Positions 35,301 through 47,300 of a stretch of 64,000 nucleotides of DNA are shown here, piece after piece. Positions within the stretch are counted from its first letter, which is position 1. Each line of letters begins with the position of its first letter. The notes beneath the pieces were generated by a model. It made no database searches. It saw only the letters and a list, made by a program, of their open reading frames with translations, and was not told the origin of the DNA. Position numbers and translations under genes: made by a program. The stretch comes from Branchiostoma lanceolatum (taxonomy: Eukaryota; Chordata; Leptocardii; Amphioxiformes; Branchiostomatidae): assembly GCF_035083965.1 (NCBI RefSeq), contig NC_089725.1, positions 32,805,524 to 32,869,523 of the forward strand. The letters run 5' to 3'.

Positions 35301-38300
35301 GAAAATTTGTGTTCTCCACATTTCTGGCTAACGGCAGATTTGTGATGTTGTAGTTGTTTGGGGACCAGGATGTGTAGATCATCTTGCAGCCATAATTGTT
35401 TGGGGACCAGGCTTTAGATATGAGTAGTAGTAGACTAATACTAATAGTAGTACTGTATCCAGATATTGCAGCCAAAATTGTTTGGTACATGTAGTTGTTT
35501 GGGGACCAGATCATAGATCTGTAAATTGCAAGTTGAGACCAGGCTGTAGATCATGTTGCAGCTGTGTTTGGTTAGTGGCTCCTCCCCTGCCTGCAGGCGT
35601 CACTCTAGTGACTAGCTCAGCAAAAATACGGGCTTTTTTTTGTTCTCTGCAGTGAACATCAAAGTTGGCAGCATTCCCTGGATTAAGTGAAACTGAAATG
35701 TTGGCTAATTGAAAGCACGCTGCTGGCAGGTTATTTGCAGATTAATTACAATCTTTAGACTAGGGCAGCATCAGAGTTCATCCCTGGCTTTGTGACTGTT
35801 CCCTACTGACTCGTTACTGCTTTTGCTTCAGTACAATAATGCATCTTATATGCATGACTTAGTCAGGAAAAATAGTATTCTCTTCTTGGGTTTGATGTTA
35901 GATCGATAAATGTTTTTTACTGGGGATGTCTCAGTCTGAGGATTGTGTTTACCGTGGACTTAGTTAGTGTGATTTTTGTCAAGTTTTAATGTGATTTTGC
36001 TGTACTATAACAAGGGGAATGAGCATTCAACACTTTGTTGTTAAAAACTACATCAGTTTTTTTCAGCATTTTTAGAACAGATGGCCATGTAGATCACAGA
36101 GAAATAGCCTCCCTCTCCCCAGTCATGTGACCAGTGTTTTGGTCTCCCAGCTGATGCCTGGGGATTTAAATATCAGCTGAGCCAGCATTATGCAAATGAG
36201 CTCCCTGGGCAGTGATGGATGTGTGCAGCAGGCTGGGAGGTGGGCTGGGTCTCCAAGCAGATGTTGGGGCGGCTTCCAATCCTTGGCCCAAATGCCAGAC
36301 TGGAAATACAAGATTTGTGAGCTTGTGGAAAAATATATAAGAACTTGTAAAGATGGATGTGTGCAGCAGTCTGGAGGTAGGGCTACGGTCTCCAAGCAGA
36401 TGTCGGGGTAGATCAGGCACAAGATCTGTCAAATACTTGGCCTTATGCCAGCACTGGACATACCCACCTGCATTTTGTAGGGAAATTTTTGAGATAACAA
36501 AAAAATGTATTACAACTTGCAGTTTGGAAAACTAGAAGAATACAGGCTTGGTATTATGGATGAAAAATGACAGAAAACGGAATGAAGTATTTCAGGCCCT
36601 GCATGAGTAGGATACAAGAGGGTAGATTCATTTCTTCCAAGAAAGTGATCGATCATCACCAGGAAAAATTAAGAAAATTTGATCTAGCATTAATAGTAAA
36701 GGGAAATTCTCAAGGATTTGTAAATGTTGTATCATATATTCACACCTGTATGTGTTATATATCACAGGTACATCATGTGTAGACAGTGTTATTTGTTGAC
36801 ACCTATCTGTCGTATATCACATTCACAGGTACATCATGTGCAGTGTTATTTGATGACCCCTGTCTGTTGTATACCACAGGTACATCATGTGCAGTATCAT
36901 ATATTCACACCTGTCTGTGTTGTACTTGTATATCCAGGTAAATCATATATATCCATAATGCAATATGTAATGAATTAGTGTTGTTTACTGTTAATTTCAG
37001 GGACATCATGTGCAGTGTTATATATTGACACCTGTGTGTTTTTGTTTGTTGCAGGTACATCATGTGCAGTGTTATATATTGACACCTGTGTGTTTTTGTT
37101 AATTCCAGGTACATCATGTGCAGTGTTATATATTGACACCTGTGTGTTTTTGTTAATTCCAGGTACATCATGTGCAGTGTTATATATTGACACCTGTGTG
37201 TTTTTGTTTGTTGCAGGTACATCATGTGCAGTGTTATATATTGACACCTGTGTGTTTTTGTTTGTTGCAGGGACATCATGTGCAGTGTTATATATTGACA
37301 CCTGTGTGTTTTTGTTTGTTGCAGGTACATCATGTGCAGTGTTATATATTGACACCTGTGTGTTTTTGTTTGTTGCAGGTACATCATGTGCAGTGTTATA
37401 TATTGACACCTGTGTGTTTTTGTTTGTTCCAGGTACATCATGTGCAGTACTGCAGAAGAACTGCGGGAGCGAGCAGAGTGGGAAGGGAAGGGCCCCAAGT
37501 CTCGGGCCAAGCTCATGGAGAAGCTGCAAGGTGAGGCGGCATCTGTGATACTCAGCCATTTGGTGATACATCCGTAACTCTTCTGTGATACCCAGCCATT
37601 TGGTGATACATCCGTAACTTAGCCTGAACTCAATCAAGCTCCTGTAACGGCTTGCCGCCCTTTAACCGCATAGCCGCCCGCGGGGAGGGGACAGAAATCC
37701 CCGGACAACTGGAGTTTGCGTTATACAGACTATATTCAGCCATTTGGTGATACATCCGTAACTCATCTGTGATACTCAGCCATTTGGTGATACATCCGTA
37801 ACTCTTGGACTTTTAATGACTAGAAGCTGAGTTAGTTTTTATCAGGGTTGTCTCCAACACCCTTCCCTCTGTCCCGGGACACAAATTTGCTTTTTGGGAA
37901 GGAAAAAACGTTCACCCTGTCCATCCAAACAATCAGTCATACAATTGATGAAGATGTATTTATGTAAGCCTAGAATAATCAATTTACCAACCAAAATTGA
38001 TAACATAGGCTCCCGAACAATGAGTGGGACAGGAAAAAAGTTAAAAACTATAGACAGTGCTTAACTTACTATTCTATTGAACCATCTGAAATTGTCTTCA
38101 CTTCATTAACATATCTATTAAGAGTTTTGGTAAAAAAAACTAGTTCTACCAAATCCTTCTTTAGTCACTGCCGAAAGATAGCGGATGCTGTCTGACTGTT
38201 TCAAAATTTTATCCAGTTGCTTGGGTAACTATTTTGGGCGTATCTTATTACCTGGATGTCTAACATTCATCAACGTATAGACAGCGCTGTATGAATGTAT

Positions 38301-41300
38301 AGCGGGAACATATAATTGTTGTTGATAGTCATTCCAGGGAGAGTGATATCTTGTTTTTTGTGGTATGACTCAACCAGTGAAGCCAATTTGTATGTGGCTC
38401 TCTTACATATAATTGGGTTAGTTTAGCCTTGCTAGCTGGAAGACAGCAGATCTTGTAGTCTACTGCAGTATTGGGTTACCTGTGACTCCTGCCTTGTAGA
38501 GCTGTTAGGATCATTGAAATCCCCTTGTGTGGAGAATGAGAGTGATACTGTTGCCAATTGCTGATGAAAAGCTGGAAATGAGAACTTTGAAACTTGAGAA
38601 GGCAGGAAATAGACCTACAAAAGGCCAGAGCGCTTTCTTTCCTGGCTTGAATTGAATATTTGCCACCCTTTCCCATATTGAACCTGTAAATGGTGTCACA
38701 ACTGGTGGAAGAAGAGCTCTTCAGTGAGCTAAAAGAGGATCGAGATCACTTTTCTTTCCTTTTCTAACATACATGCCCCTAACATACAGCATACATGCCC
38801 CCATCCGTGATGCTGCCCCCGCGACGGTTACAGACCCTGCTGTCCCAGGCTATCGAGTTACAGAAGGAGCGCTGTCCCTACCACAACACCAAGAGCGAAG
38901 ACTCCTTACAGAACATGTCCTTGTTACTAGACCATGTATGCAGTAGGTGAGTGGTGTCTGTTCGTTATTAAGTTCCTTTAATAACAAAACAGATTCAAAG
39001 CTATTAGTAATGGATTTATACAATTCATAGTGGTAGGAATGCTTTGCCCAAAGAAGCTAGTGATGAAATTCTGTTGCAATATTTCAGTAAGTGTATTTAT
39101 TTGCTGAGGTTGTGTTTGTATAGATTGTTGTCTTGACATCACTCTGTTGAACCAATTGAAAGAATGACCAGTTTGATGAAAATTGCTTTGGTAAAACTTT
39201 ATTTGGAAATGTTTCTCCCAGGAAAGTGCATTGCTTTATTAATCAGGAAATGTTATGCTACAGTTGTTCGAAGACTTCAAGATGATTTATATTCAGTAAG
39301 AGATAATGACATGTTCTTGTGTCCACAGGAAACAGTTCCCTTGCCGGACAAGACAAATTCTAAGTGAACACTGCGACGAAGTGTGGTTCTGCAAATTTTC
39401 CAATGACGGCACAAAGCTAGCTACAGGTTCCAAAGACTCCACACTCAACATATATGAAGTAAATCAGGCAAGCTGTCCCCTGTCTTCCCTGTGTTTGTGT
39501 TATATTCGGACATGTAGATTAGGTGGTGACCAAAAAGTATGTGGCTCCGAGAACAGGATTCTGTCAGCATTTTGATATTGCCACTTCATTATTGTTATGA
39601 TGATGAATGATTCATTGATTAATTGATTGATTTTTAATGTGCTATATTCTATGTTTTTGTAAAATGACATCAAATGTAATCCTACATAGTGCCTGAAGAT
39701 ACACAAATACTGACACTTCAAGATGTTTAAATGCATATACATTATATACAGTAACTAAATACTATATCAAAATCAAGAAACATGCACAGGATTGCCAGAA
39801 ACCTATTGGGTTTTCTTTGGCCCTTTCTCATTCGCTATTATCTAAAATACAGGCATTAGCCTTGGTGTCAAAATGATCATTCAGAAGTCAACCAAAGTTG
39901 AAGAAACCTTACTATCAGAAAACAATTTTGTTGTTTTATGCCTTGTTTATTATAGTCACAAAGAAGCGAACAGACATGATTAGCTGGGTGAATAAACAAA
40001 TCACTCTGAATTTCAGATGGTTCACTTACATTTTGAAACGATTACAAAAATACATGTCACAAACAGTTGTGTACAATTTGTACAAAGCTATTGAGGCAAT
40101 TGTGCAAAGAAAACCATTGCTTCATCTTATTTCATTGCAACACCCAGCTGTGGAGGACCACAGTCTTAATGATTCTCATCATGAGCAGCTAGCCACTACC
40201 ATTTATAATGCCGTCAACAATTTATGCTTACGTATCATGTTGTTAAAGTTAGGTGGAATATATGTCTGTGTTATTTATTCTGTGTAAGGGGAAATGTGGA
40301 ATAATCTTGAAACTTTTGATCATTGCTACGAAATGTGCAATATTGTGAGTCGTAAAAGTTTTACCTTGTTATTTGTACATTGAATGTAATTCAGTGATCT
40401 CACTGCGAAGTTCAATGAATAAATCTTGAATCTTATGTTGTGACACTGTGCCCCGTTCTGTGTTCCAGATAACCCAAGAAGCCAAGCTGCTACGCACGTT
40501 TGAGGGGCACCAGTACGGGGTGTCCTACCTGTCCTGGAGCCCCGACGATGTTTACCTCATAGCCTGCGGACCAGAGGAGTGCTCCGAACTCTGGGTCTGG
40601 AACGTCCAGGTCAGGGAAAACTCCACCTACAGTATCGTAAACGCAATTAAGTTCCCAGCAATTTAATTTCGCATTAGGGAGAGAATGGAGTGTTTGCAGT
40701 GGTTCGCAGTTGGAACAAGAAGGTAGGCAGGCAGAAGACGAAATAATTTTCTCAGCTTTTTTTAATGTTCGCAATGAAGAGGTTACCATGAAGACTGCAA
40801 ATGTCAAACCACCACAGAAATTTCAACACTGACATTACATTCTTCTAGCAACACACCCTAATGCTGTCTGATGTATGTGTCAGGGTAGAGATTTTGATCT
40901 GGCAGAATCACCGAATCTACCGGTAGTGATCCCGATCAGGATCTCTGTCAATTCCATTCTCTATTAGGCCACACCATTTTAATTTCTTGGTTAACAGAAT
41001 TTTTAAAAAAAGTGCTAGATTGAAAAATCAACAGGAAAACAGAATCTCAGAGGAAAGTTTGTACACAATTTCAGGGAGTGAACAGGGTCAGGTGCAAGTT
41101 TTTACCCCAGCCTTCTGTTTTCATGATTTTTTTTGGTTGCTGAAATTTAAAAAAAAATCCGATATTCCTCATTCACAATGTTTTCTAACTTCAAGATCAA
41201 ATTCAGTGGATCTGTTGGTTGGGGTTCAGTCCCAGCTACTTGGTTGAAAATGTGAGCCGTGACAAAGCCACATTGCACTGCTAGAAAAAGCATCATGCTT

Positions 41301-44300
41301 CGCCTCAGTTGAGGATGACTTCTGTGCTTACTCTCTATTCTCCAAGCAGAGGCTTCGATCGAGAGGGGTAGTTTTGTCCGGGATTTCTATCATCCCTCTC
41401 CTGTCACCTCTGCAAGATATCGAAACGCATCAAGCCTTACAAATCTAATCACTTTGACACATAAAGGTCATTTTGAAAGTAGGTGCTCAGTCTGCCAAGG
41501 GAGTCTAGTGTTCATTGTAGGGGAGACCGCGGGGTGCCCGTGCGGCTGGCTGCACACTGTCCCAAGTTGCCGGATCCGCGTTAATCCCCGGGCAGTAAAA
41601 CTCTTTGCCTAACGAAAAATTTATGGTACACAGGGAGGGGCAGCGACACCGATTCTGAAAGGATAGCCCCTCCCTGATGCGTTATCTTGCAGAGGTGAGA
41701 GGAGAGGGACTTTAGAAATCCCGGACAAAACTACCCCTCTTGATCAAAGCCTCTGCTTGGAGAATACTTACTCGCTAACTGAGGAAGTTTTCTGCGTGTT
41801 CCAGACGGGAGAGCTGAGAGTTAAAGTGAGCCAGTCCCCGGAAGACAGCCTGACGTCGGCGGCCTGGAACATCGACTGTAAGAGGTTTGTCTGTGGGGGC
41901 ACACGAGGACAGTTCTACCAGTGTGTAAGTATGGACAGGGTGTGTGTGTGTGTGTGTTTCTGCATTTGTGTGTTTGTGTGTGTGTGTGTGTGTCTGCGTT
42001 TGTGTGTGTGTCTGTGTTTGTGTGTGTATGGTTATGTGAATTATATGATGTGGACACAGGTCTGCATTTGCATATGTGCATGTTTGTGTGTGTGTGTTTG
42101 CGCGTGTTTGTGTGTTTGTGTTTGCGTGTGTTTGTGTGTGTGTGTGTGTATGTGTGGTTGTGTGTATATGTGATGTGGTCACTTGCGTGTGTGCAGGAGT
42201 GTGTGTGGCATGGGGGGGGGGGGTGTGGTCATGTGCACGTGAATGTACATCTTTAACCATCTTAAACACACCCGCACTTCAAGCCTTTATTTCCTCCCTG
42301 TGTTTTTCAGGACCTCGACGGTAACGTGATGGACTCCTGGGAAGGGGTCAGAGTGCAGTGCCTCCAGTACAAGAAGGACGGAAAGACCGTCCTGGCCTCC
42401 GACACGCACCACAGGATCAGGGGGTACAACTTCGAGGAACTCTCAGACCATAACTTGTAAGTAGACATCTGGGAGAAGTCCTGGAAAACTTTCTACAGCC
42501 TCCACTTTATGATGGAATTAGATTTTCTTCATTTTCATTTTACAAACCACAATCTTTTGATTTTCCCTATTCTACGTTTACAAACTAGCAAAGTATGAAT
42601 GTAGAATTGGGTACAGTTGGGCTGTGTTTGATAGCAATGAGGGTGAATAGATCCCACCATAATTGCTATATTTAGCAAGAAAAGGTAGGTTGTTGTAACA
42701 CTGGTCACTGTGAGTTTGGAAAGATACAGAAACAAATCTGAGTAATCTAAAGGTATTAATGTCTGAATTCATTGTGATACTGGCAGAAACACAAACAGTA
42801 ACACAGCTAAAACTTAACAAATTTTCAAATGCTTTACTGCAGTCTTCTTCAGAATGCAAACAAACAGTTAGCTTGGCAACGTAACCTTACGTGTGGCGTA
42901 GCCATTGTTCAACCGTAGAAGACTGCAGTGGCATCATGTATATGGCTAAGCAAGCTATCAAGGAATAAATGACTTTAACAGTTGAAAGTTCAAGTACCTA
43001 ATGTGTTTAAACAAAGTTTTCGCTGTGTTACTCTGTCAGCTACCAAAGATGAATGCAGATGAACTTTCATACTGAAACGCATTTTTTCAACCGATACATG
43101 AAATCTCATTGTGTAGTCAGTTGAAACAAAAGGTTTCAAACATGATCAGATTTTCCAAATCCTTTGTATCTTTCCAAATTGAAAATGACTTGTGTTTTGG
43201 TGAAGAATAGCTGTTTAGAACTTAAAAACGTTCTAGATAAAATAAAGCAAACAGAAGTTGCAGAAGAAAAGTCTGACATTTTTAGCTGCTTGCCTTGTTC
43301 CCGCGAGCGTCTGAAGCTGTGGTATTTTCACACACAGAGATCCCATGGCTCAAGACCCGTGGATAGTGGACAATAAGTAAGACTCACATCTCCTTAGATA
43401 CATCGTACTTTCATTTTCACGCGTGGTCGACGGCAAAGCTCAAGCCAGGTATTTCTGAGTAGTGTTTACAGTGTTGGTGTTCTAGTGAGGAGCTGTGTAG
43501 ATGTGGCACTGACCAGGCTGTCTCCTGTGTGTTCTATCTTACAGAATAGTGGAAGATCACCCGATCATGTCCTTCAGTGTAGATGACTCGGGCCGGTTAG
43601 CACTTCTGAATGTAGCTACTCAGGTAAGACGACGTCCGTCTTCTCCTTATTGTACAGCCACACTTACCCTCAGGGCTGGAAATACTGGGTGCATGTGCAC
43701 CTGTGTGCACCCAAAATTGGAGCTGTGCACCTAATTTTTGACTGTGGGTGCACCGGTGCACCTAGATATTTTTGTAAGCTACAGGGTAAAGGCACTATTG
43801 TACACTAAGCATACAGAATATTCTTGAAATGTAAGTATCAGAAGTGGCAATATACCGTTTTGTTGTACTTAATTTGATGTATCACTTGTTTGAAATTTTA
43901 AGGTTAGCTATAGAATTACAGATTGAAGTTCTTAAGAGCGTTTTGCTGACATTCCACTTTATTCTATGTGGTGCACCCAATATTCTCTTTGTGCACCAGT
44001 GCACCTATTTCCAAAATAGAATTTCTAGCCCTGCCCTGCCCTACCAAAGGGGCGGAGAGAAAGCGTGTTCTTGAAACTGCTGGGTTTGTGTTATTTGTGG
44101 GGCCTGCAGGACAAGGTTCTGGTTAGGAAGTTCATAATCAGTGGGTTACCATGGTTAGAACAGATGTGTTACTATGATTGACATGTGTTACCATGGTTAC
44201 GACATGTGTTACCATGGTTACTCCAGGGCGTCCACCTGTGGGACCTGCATGACAAGGTCCTGGTGAGGAAGTATCAGGGCGTGACGCAGGGCTTCTACAC

Positions 44301-47300
44301 CATCCACTCCTGCTTCGGAGGAGTCAACCAGGACTTCGTGGCCAGCGGGAGCGAAGGTACAACGCTTTTCCATCATGGACCCAAACCTTAACTCTAATCC
44401 TAAACATTACCCTAACGCTCACCCCAACCATAATCCTAAGCCCTAGCCTAACCATGACTTCGTGGCCAGCGGGAGCAACAGACTTACAGGCAGACTCACT
44501 CAATGCCTTGAACCTAACATTAAAGGAGTCTGTCAGTGTGACTTGTCTTGAATGGGTGTGATTTGTGTGAATGGGTGTGATTTGGGATTATCTGTTGTGT
44601 GTTGATGAAGTGTTTTCATGTCTCTAACTGTTGATAGCCTCCTTCTGACCTTCAAATGTGGCTGTAACTGTCAGCTCATCTTTGGTTTTCAAAATGTTGC
44701 ATTGGCCCTCTAAGAATCTGTCTGTAGCCCTCTATGACCTAATTGGTCACTCTTATGACCTTGTAATTGTTGCTATGGCCTTCTTATTGTCGCTATGACC
44801 TTGAAATCATTGTGTTTGTGCTCAGACAACAAGGTGTACGTGTGGCACCTGAAGCGCGAGCTGCCCATCGCGGTGCTGGCCGGGCACACGCGGACCGTCA
44901 ACTGCGTGACGTGGAACTCGCAGATCCCTGGGCTGCTGGCGTCCGCGTCCGACGACGGCACCGTCAGGCTCTGGGGACCAGCCTCCGCCGAGGACGGTTC
45001 GTTCATTCGTTTGTTTATTTCGTTTATTTCTATTCCCTTTAGTCGTATCAAGACTAATCTTCCAGGGTGCATCAGAATAACATTATAAACATACAGATTG
45101 CAAGATTAAAAGGAAAATACATAATTATAACATAAGATATACAGATTAAAAAACTGTTATTTGTTTGTTTGAACCTTTTTTATTAATGAGAAGCTCAAAT
45201 CGGCCTGCAGGCTGCTTTACGTTGGGGTAACTCCCAGCTCCTGATTGGTTGGCTGTTCCCAGCCACAGTAGATACCATGCTGACTTCGTTTTATTAAGTT
45301 CATGAATTATGCTACTTTTGATACTTAAGATTTCTTTGGCCTTCTTTTTCTGTGACACTGACAGTCCTATTTATGGCAAACTTACAAAAGCATAATTATG
45401 CACCAGAAGTAGATGTTAAAAGGTCTCTGCCTTCAAACAGTCTCCATTTAGAAGTAGAATGTGCTTTTCGTTTATTTTTAGATTTTAGATAGTCAAACCT
45501 TATTGGCACCAAACCCAGCAGTCCTTCCCTCCTAATATGGTGCTTCCCCGCCAGAACCCTGCCCTGGCCCACTCAATTGACCAGTCTGTACCCCCCCTCC
45601 AGTCCAGTCTGTACCCCCCTCCAGACCAGTCTGTACCCCCCCTCCAGACCAGTCTGTACCCCCCTCCAGACCAGTCTGTACCCCCCTCCAGTCCAGTCTG
45701 TACCCCCCTCCAGTCCAGTCTGTACCCCCCTCCAGTCCAGTCTGTACCCCCCTCCAGTCCAGTCTGTACCCCCTCCAGTCCAGTCTGTACCCCCCTCCAG
45801 TCCAGTCTGTACCCCCCTCCAGTCCAGTCTGTACCCCCCTCCAGTCCAGTCTGTACCCCCCTCCAGTCCAGTCTGTACCCCCCTCCAGTCCAGTCTGTAC
45901 CCCCCTCCAGTCCAGTCTGTACCCCCCTCCAGTCCAGTCTGTACCCCCCTCCAGTCCAGTCTGTACCCCCCTCCAGTCCGCACCCTACTCAAAATAGCTA
46001 TGGAACCGGTAACAAAAGACCCCCCTTCCAGCACCCAAGATTGGTTGGCTGTTCCCAGCCGCAGTATACCATGCTGACTCCGTTTTATTAAGTTCATGAA
46101 TTATGCTACTTTTGATACTTAAGATTTCTTTGGCCTTCTTTTTCTGTGACAGTCCTATTTATGGCAAACTTACAAAAGCATGATTATGTGCCAGAAGTAG
46201 ATGTCAAAAGGTCTCTGCCTTCAAATAGTCTCCATTCACAGGGTGCGAAATACCTGGTTGCACGTTGCACAGTGCAACAAGATTTCGGTTGGTGCAAGTT
46301 AATTCCAAACCCAGGTAGCGCAATGTGCAACCTTATATTTTGAGCCAAAGATCTCAATCGGAGCCCTGGAAGCTCACAAAAACGCAGTGTCACTCTCATA
46401 AAATTCGGTAAATCTTCAATTGAAATAAAGAAATCAACACTTTTTCGTTTTAAACCATCCAAACCCTTCATAGATCGTGGAATCTGAGCTGAAAAAGACG
46501 AAAACACACTGCCCTTGGCTAAACAAGATGTTGTTAGGTCAATGGGAACACAATACTATCTAATTTATATTTTGAAATATTAGTAGTATTATACGCTACA
46601 TACGAGCTTGATTTGAAGAAATCGGTGAATGTTGCTGGAGCAACCTTAAAATTTGGATGTGCAACCTAGCCTTTGCCCTAGGTTGCAACATGGGCAACCT
46701 GGCTCAAAAAAGTATTTCGCACCCTGATTCAGAAATAAGATGTGCTTTTAATTTAGTCAAACTCTATTGGCACCAAACCCAGCAGTCCCTCCCTCCTAAT
46801 ATGGTGCTTCCCCTCCAGAACCCTGCCCTGGCCCACTCAATTGACCAGTCTGTACCCCCCCCTCCAGTCCAGTCTGTACCCCCCTCCAGTCCCCACCCTA
46901 CTCAAAGTAGCTATGGAACCAGTAAAAAAAGACCCCCCTTCCAGTACTCAAGGTTTATGTCGCCTCCCTCCCCCTCCCATACTAGATCAAGGGGACTCAA
47001 CTGCATGAGTCGTTCAGTCCTGGCTTTATATCTGGTTTATATTCCCTCCCTTCACCTCCCCCCTTCAGCACCCTGAGTGTTTATATACTCCACACCTAAT
47101 AGGGGACTTAGTCAGGTGCATGCTTTGTTAAGTCCTGGTTTTATGTTCCCTGCCCCACACTAGCGTTTAGGGAAGATGTGCATGTGTTAATTGCAGCTCC
47201 TCTACCCCGCCCCCACCCTCTCTCACACACAGTGTATAGGGGCATCAAGACCGCTGCATGAGTTGTTAAGTCTGGGTTTATGTTCTCTGCTCCTCCCTCC

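Noticed and set aside
36722..37448. CRISPR-like array
   Set aside because: Units are contiguous 54 bp tandem repeats without unique spacers, in an animal intron.
36905..37637. Frames of 177-220 codons on both strands
   Set aside because: They arise because the 54 bp unit is a multiple of three; they overlap a real exon and intron of WDR26.
41757..42269. Cysteine/valine-rich and threonine/histidine-rich frames
   Set aside because: Mostly (GT)n/(CA)n; only 41805-41924 is real, as WDR26 exon 9.
45537..46097. Proline-rich and glycine-rich frames of up to 184 codons
   Set aside because: Created by the 21 bp minisatellite in WDR26 intron 13.
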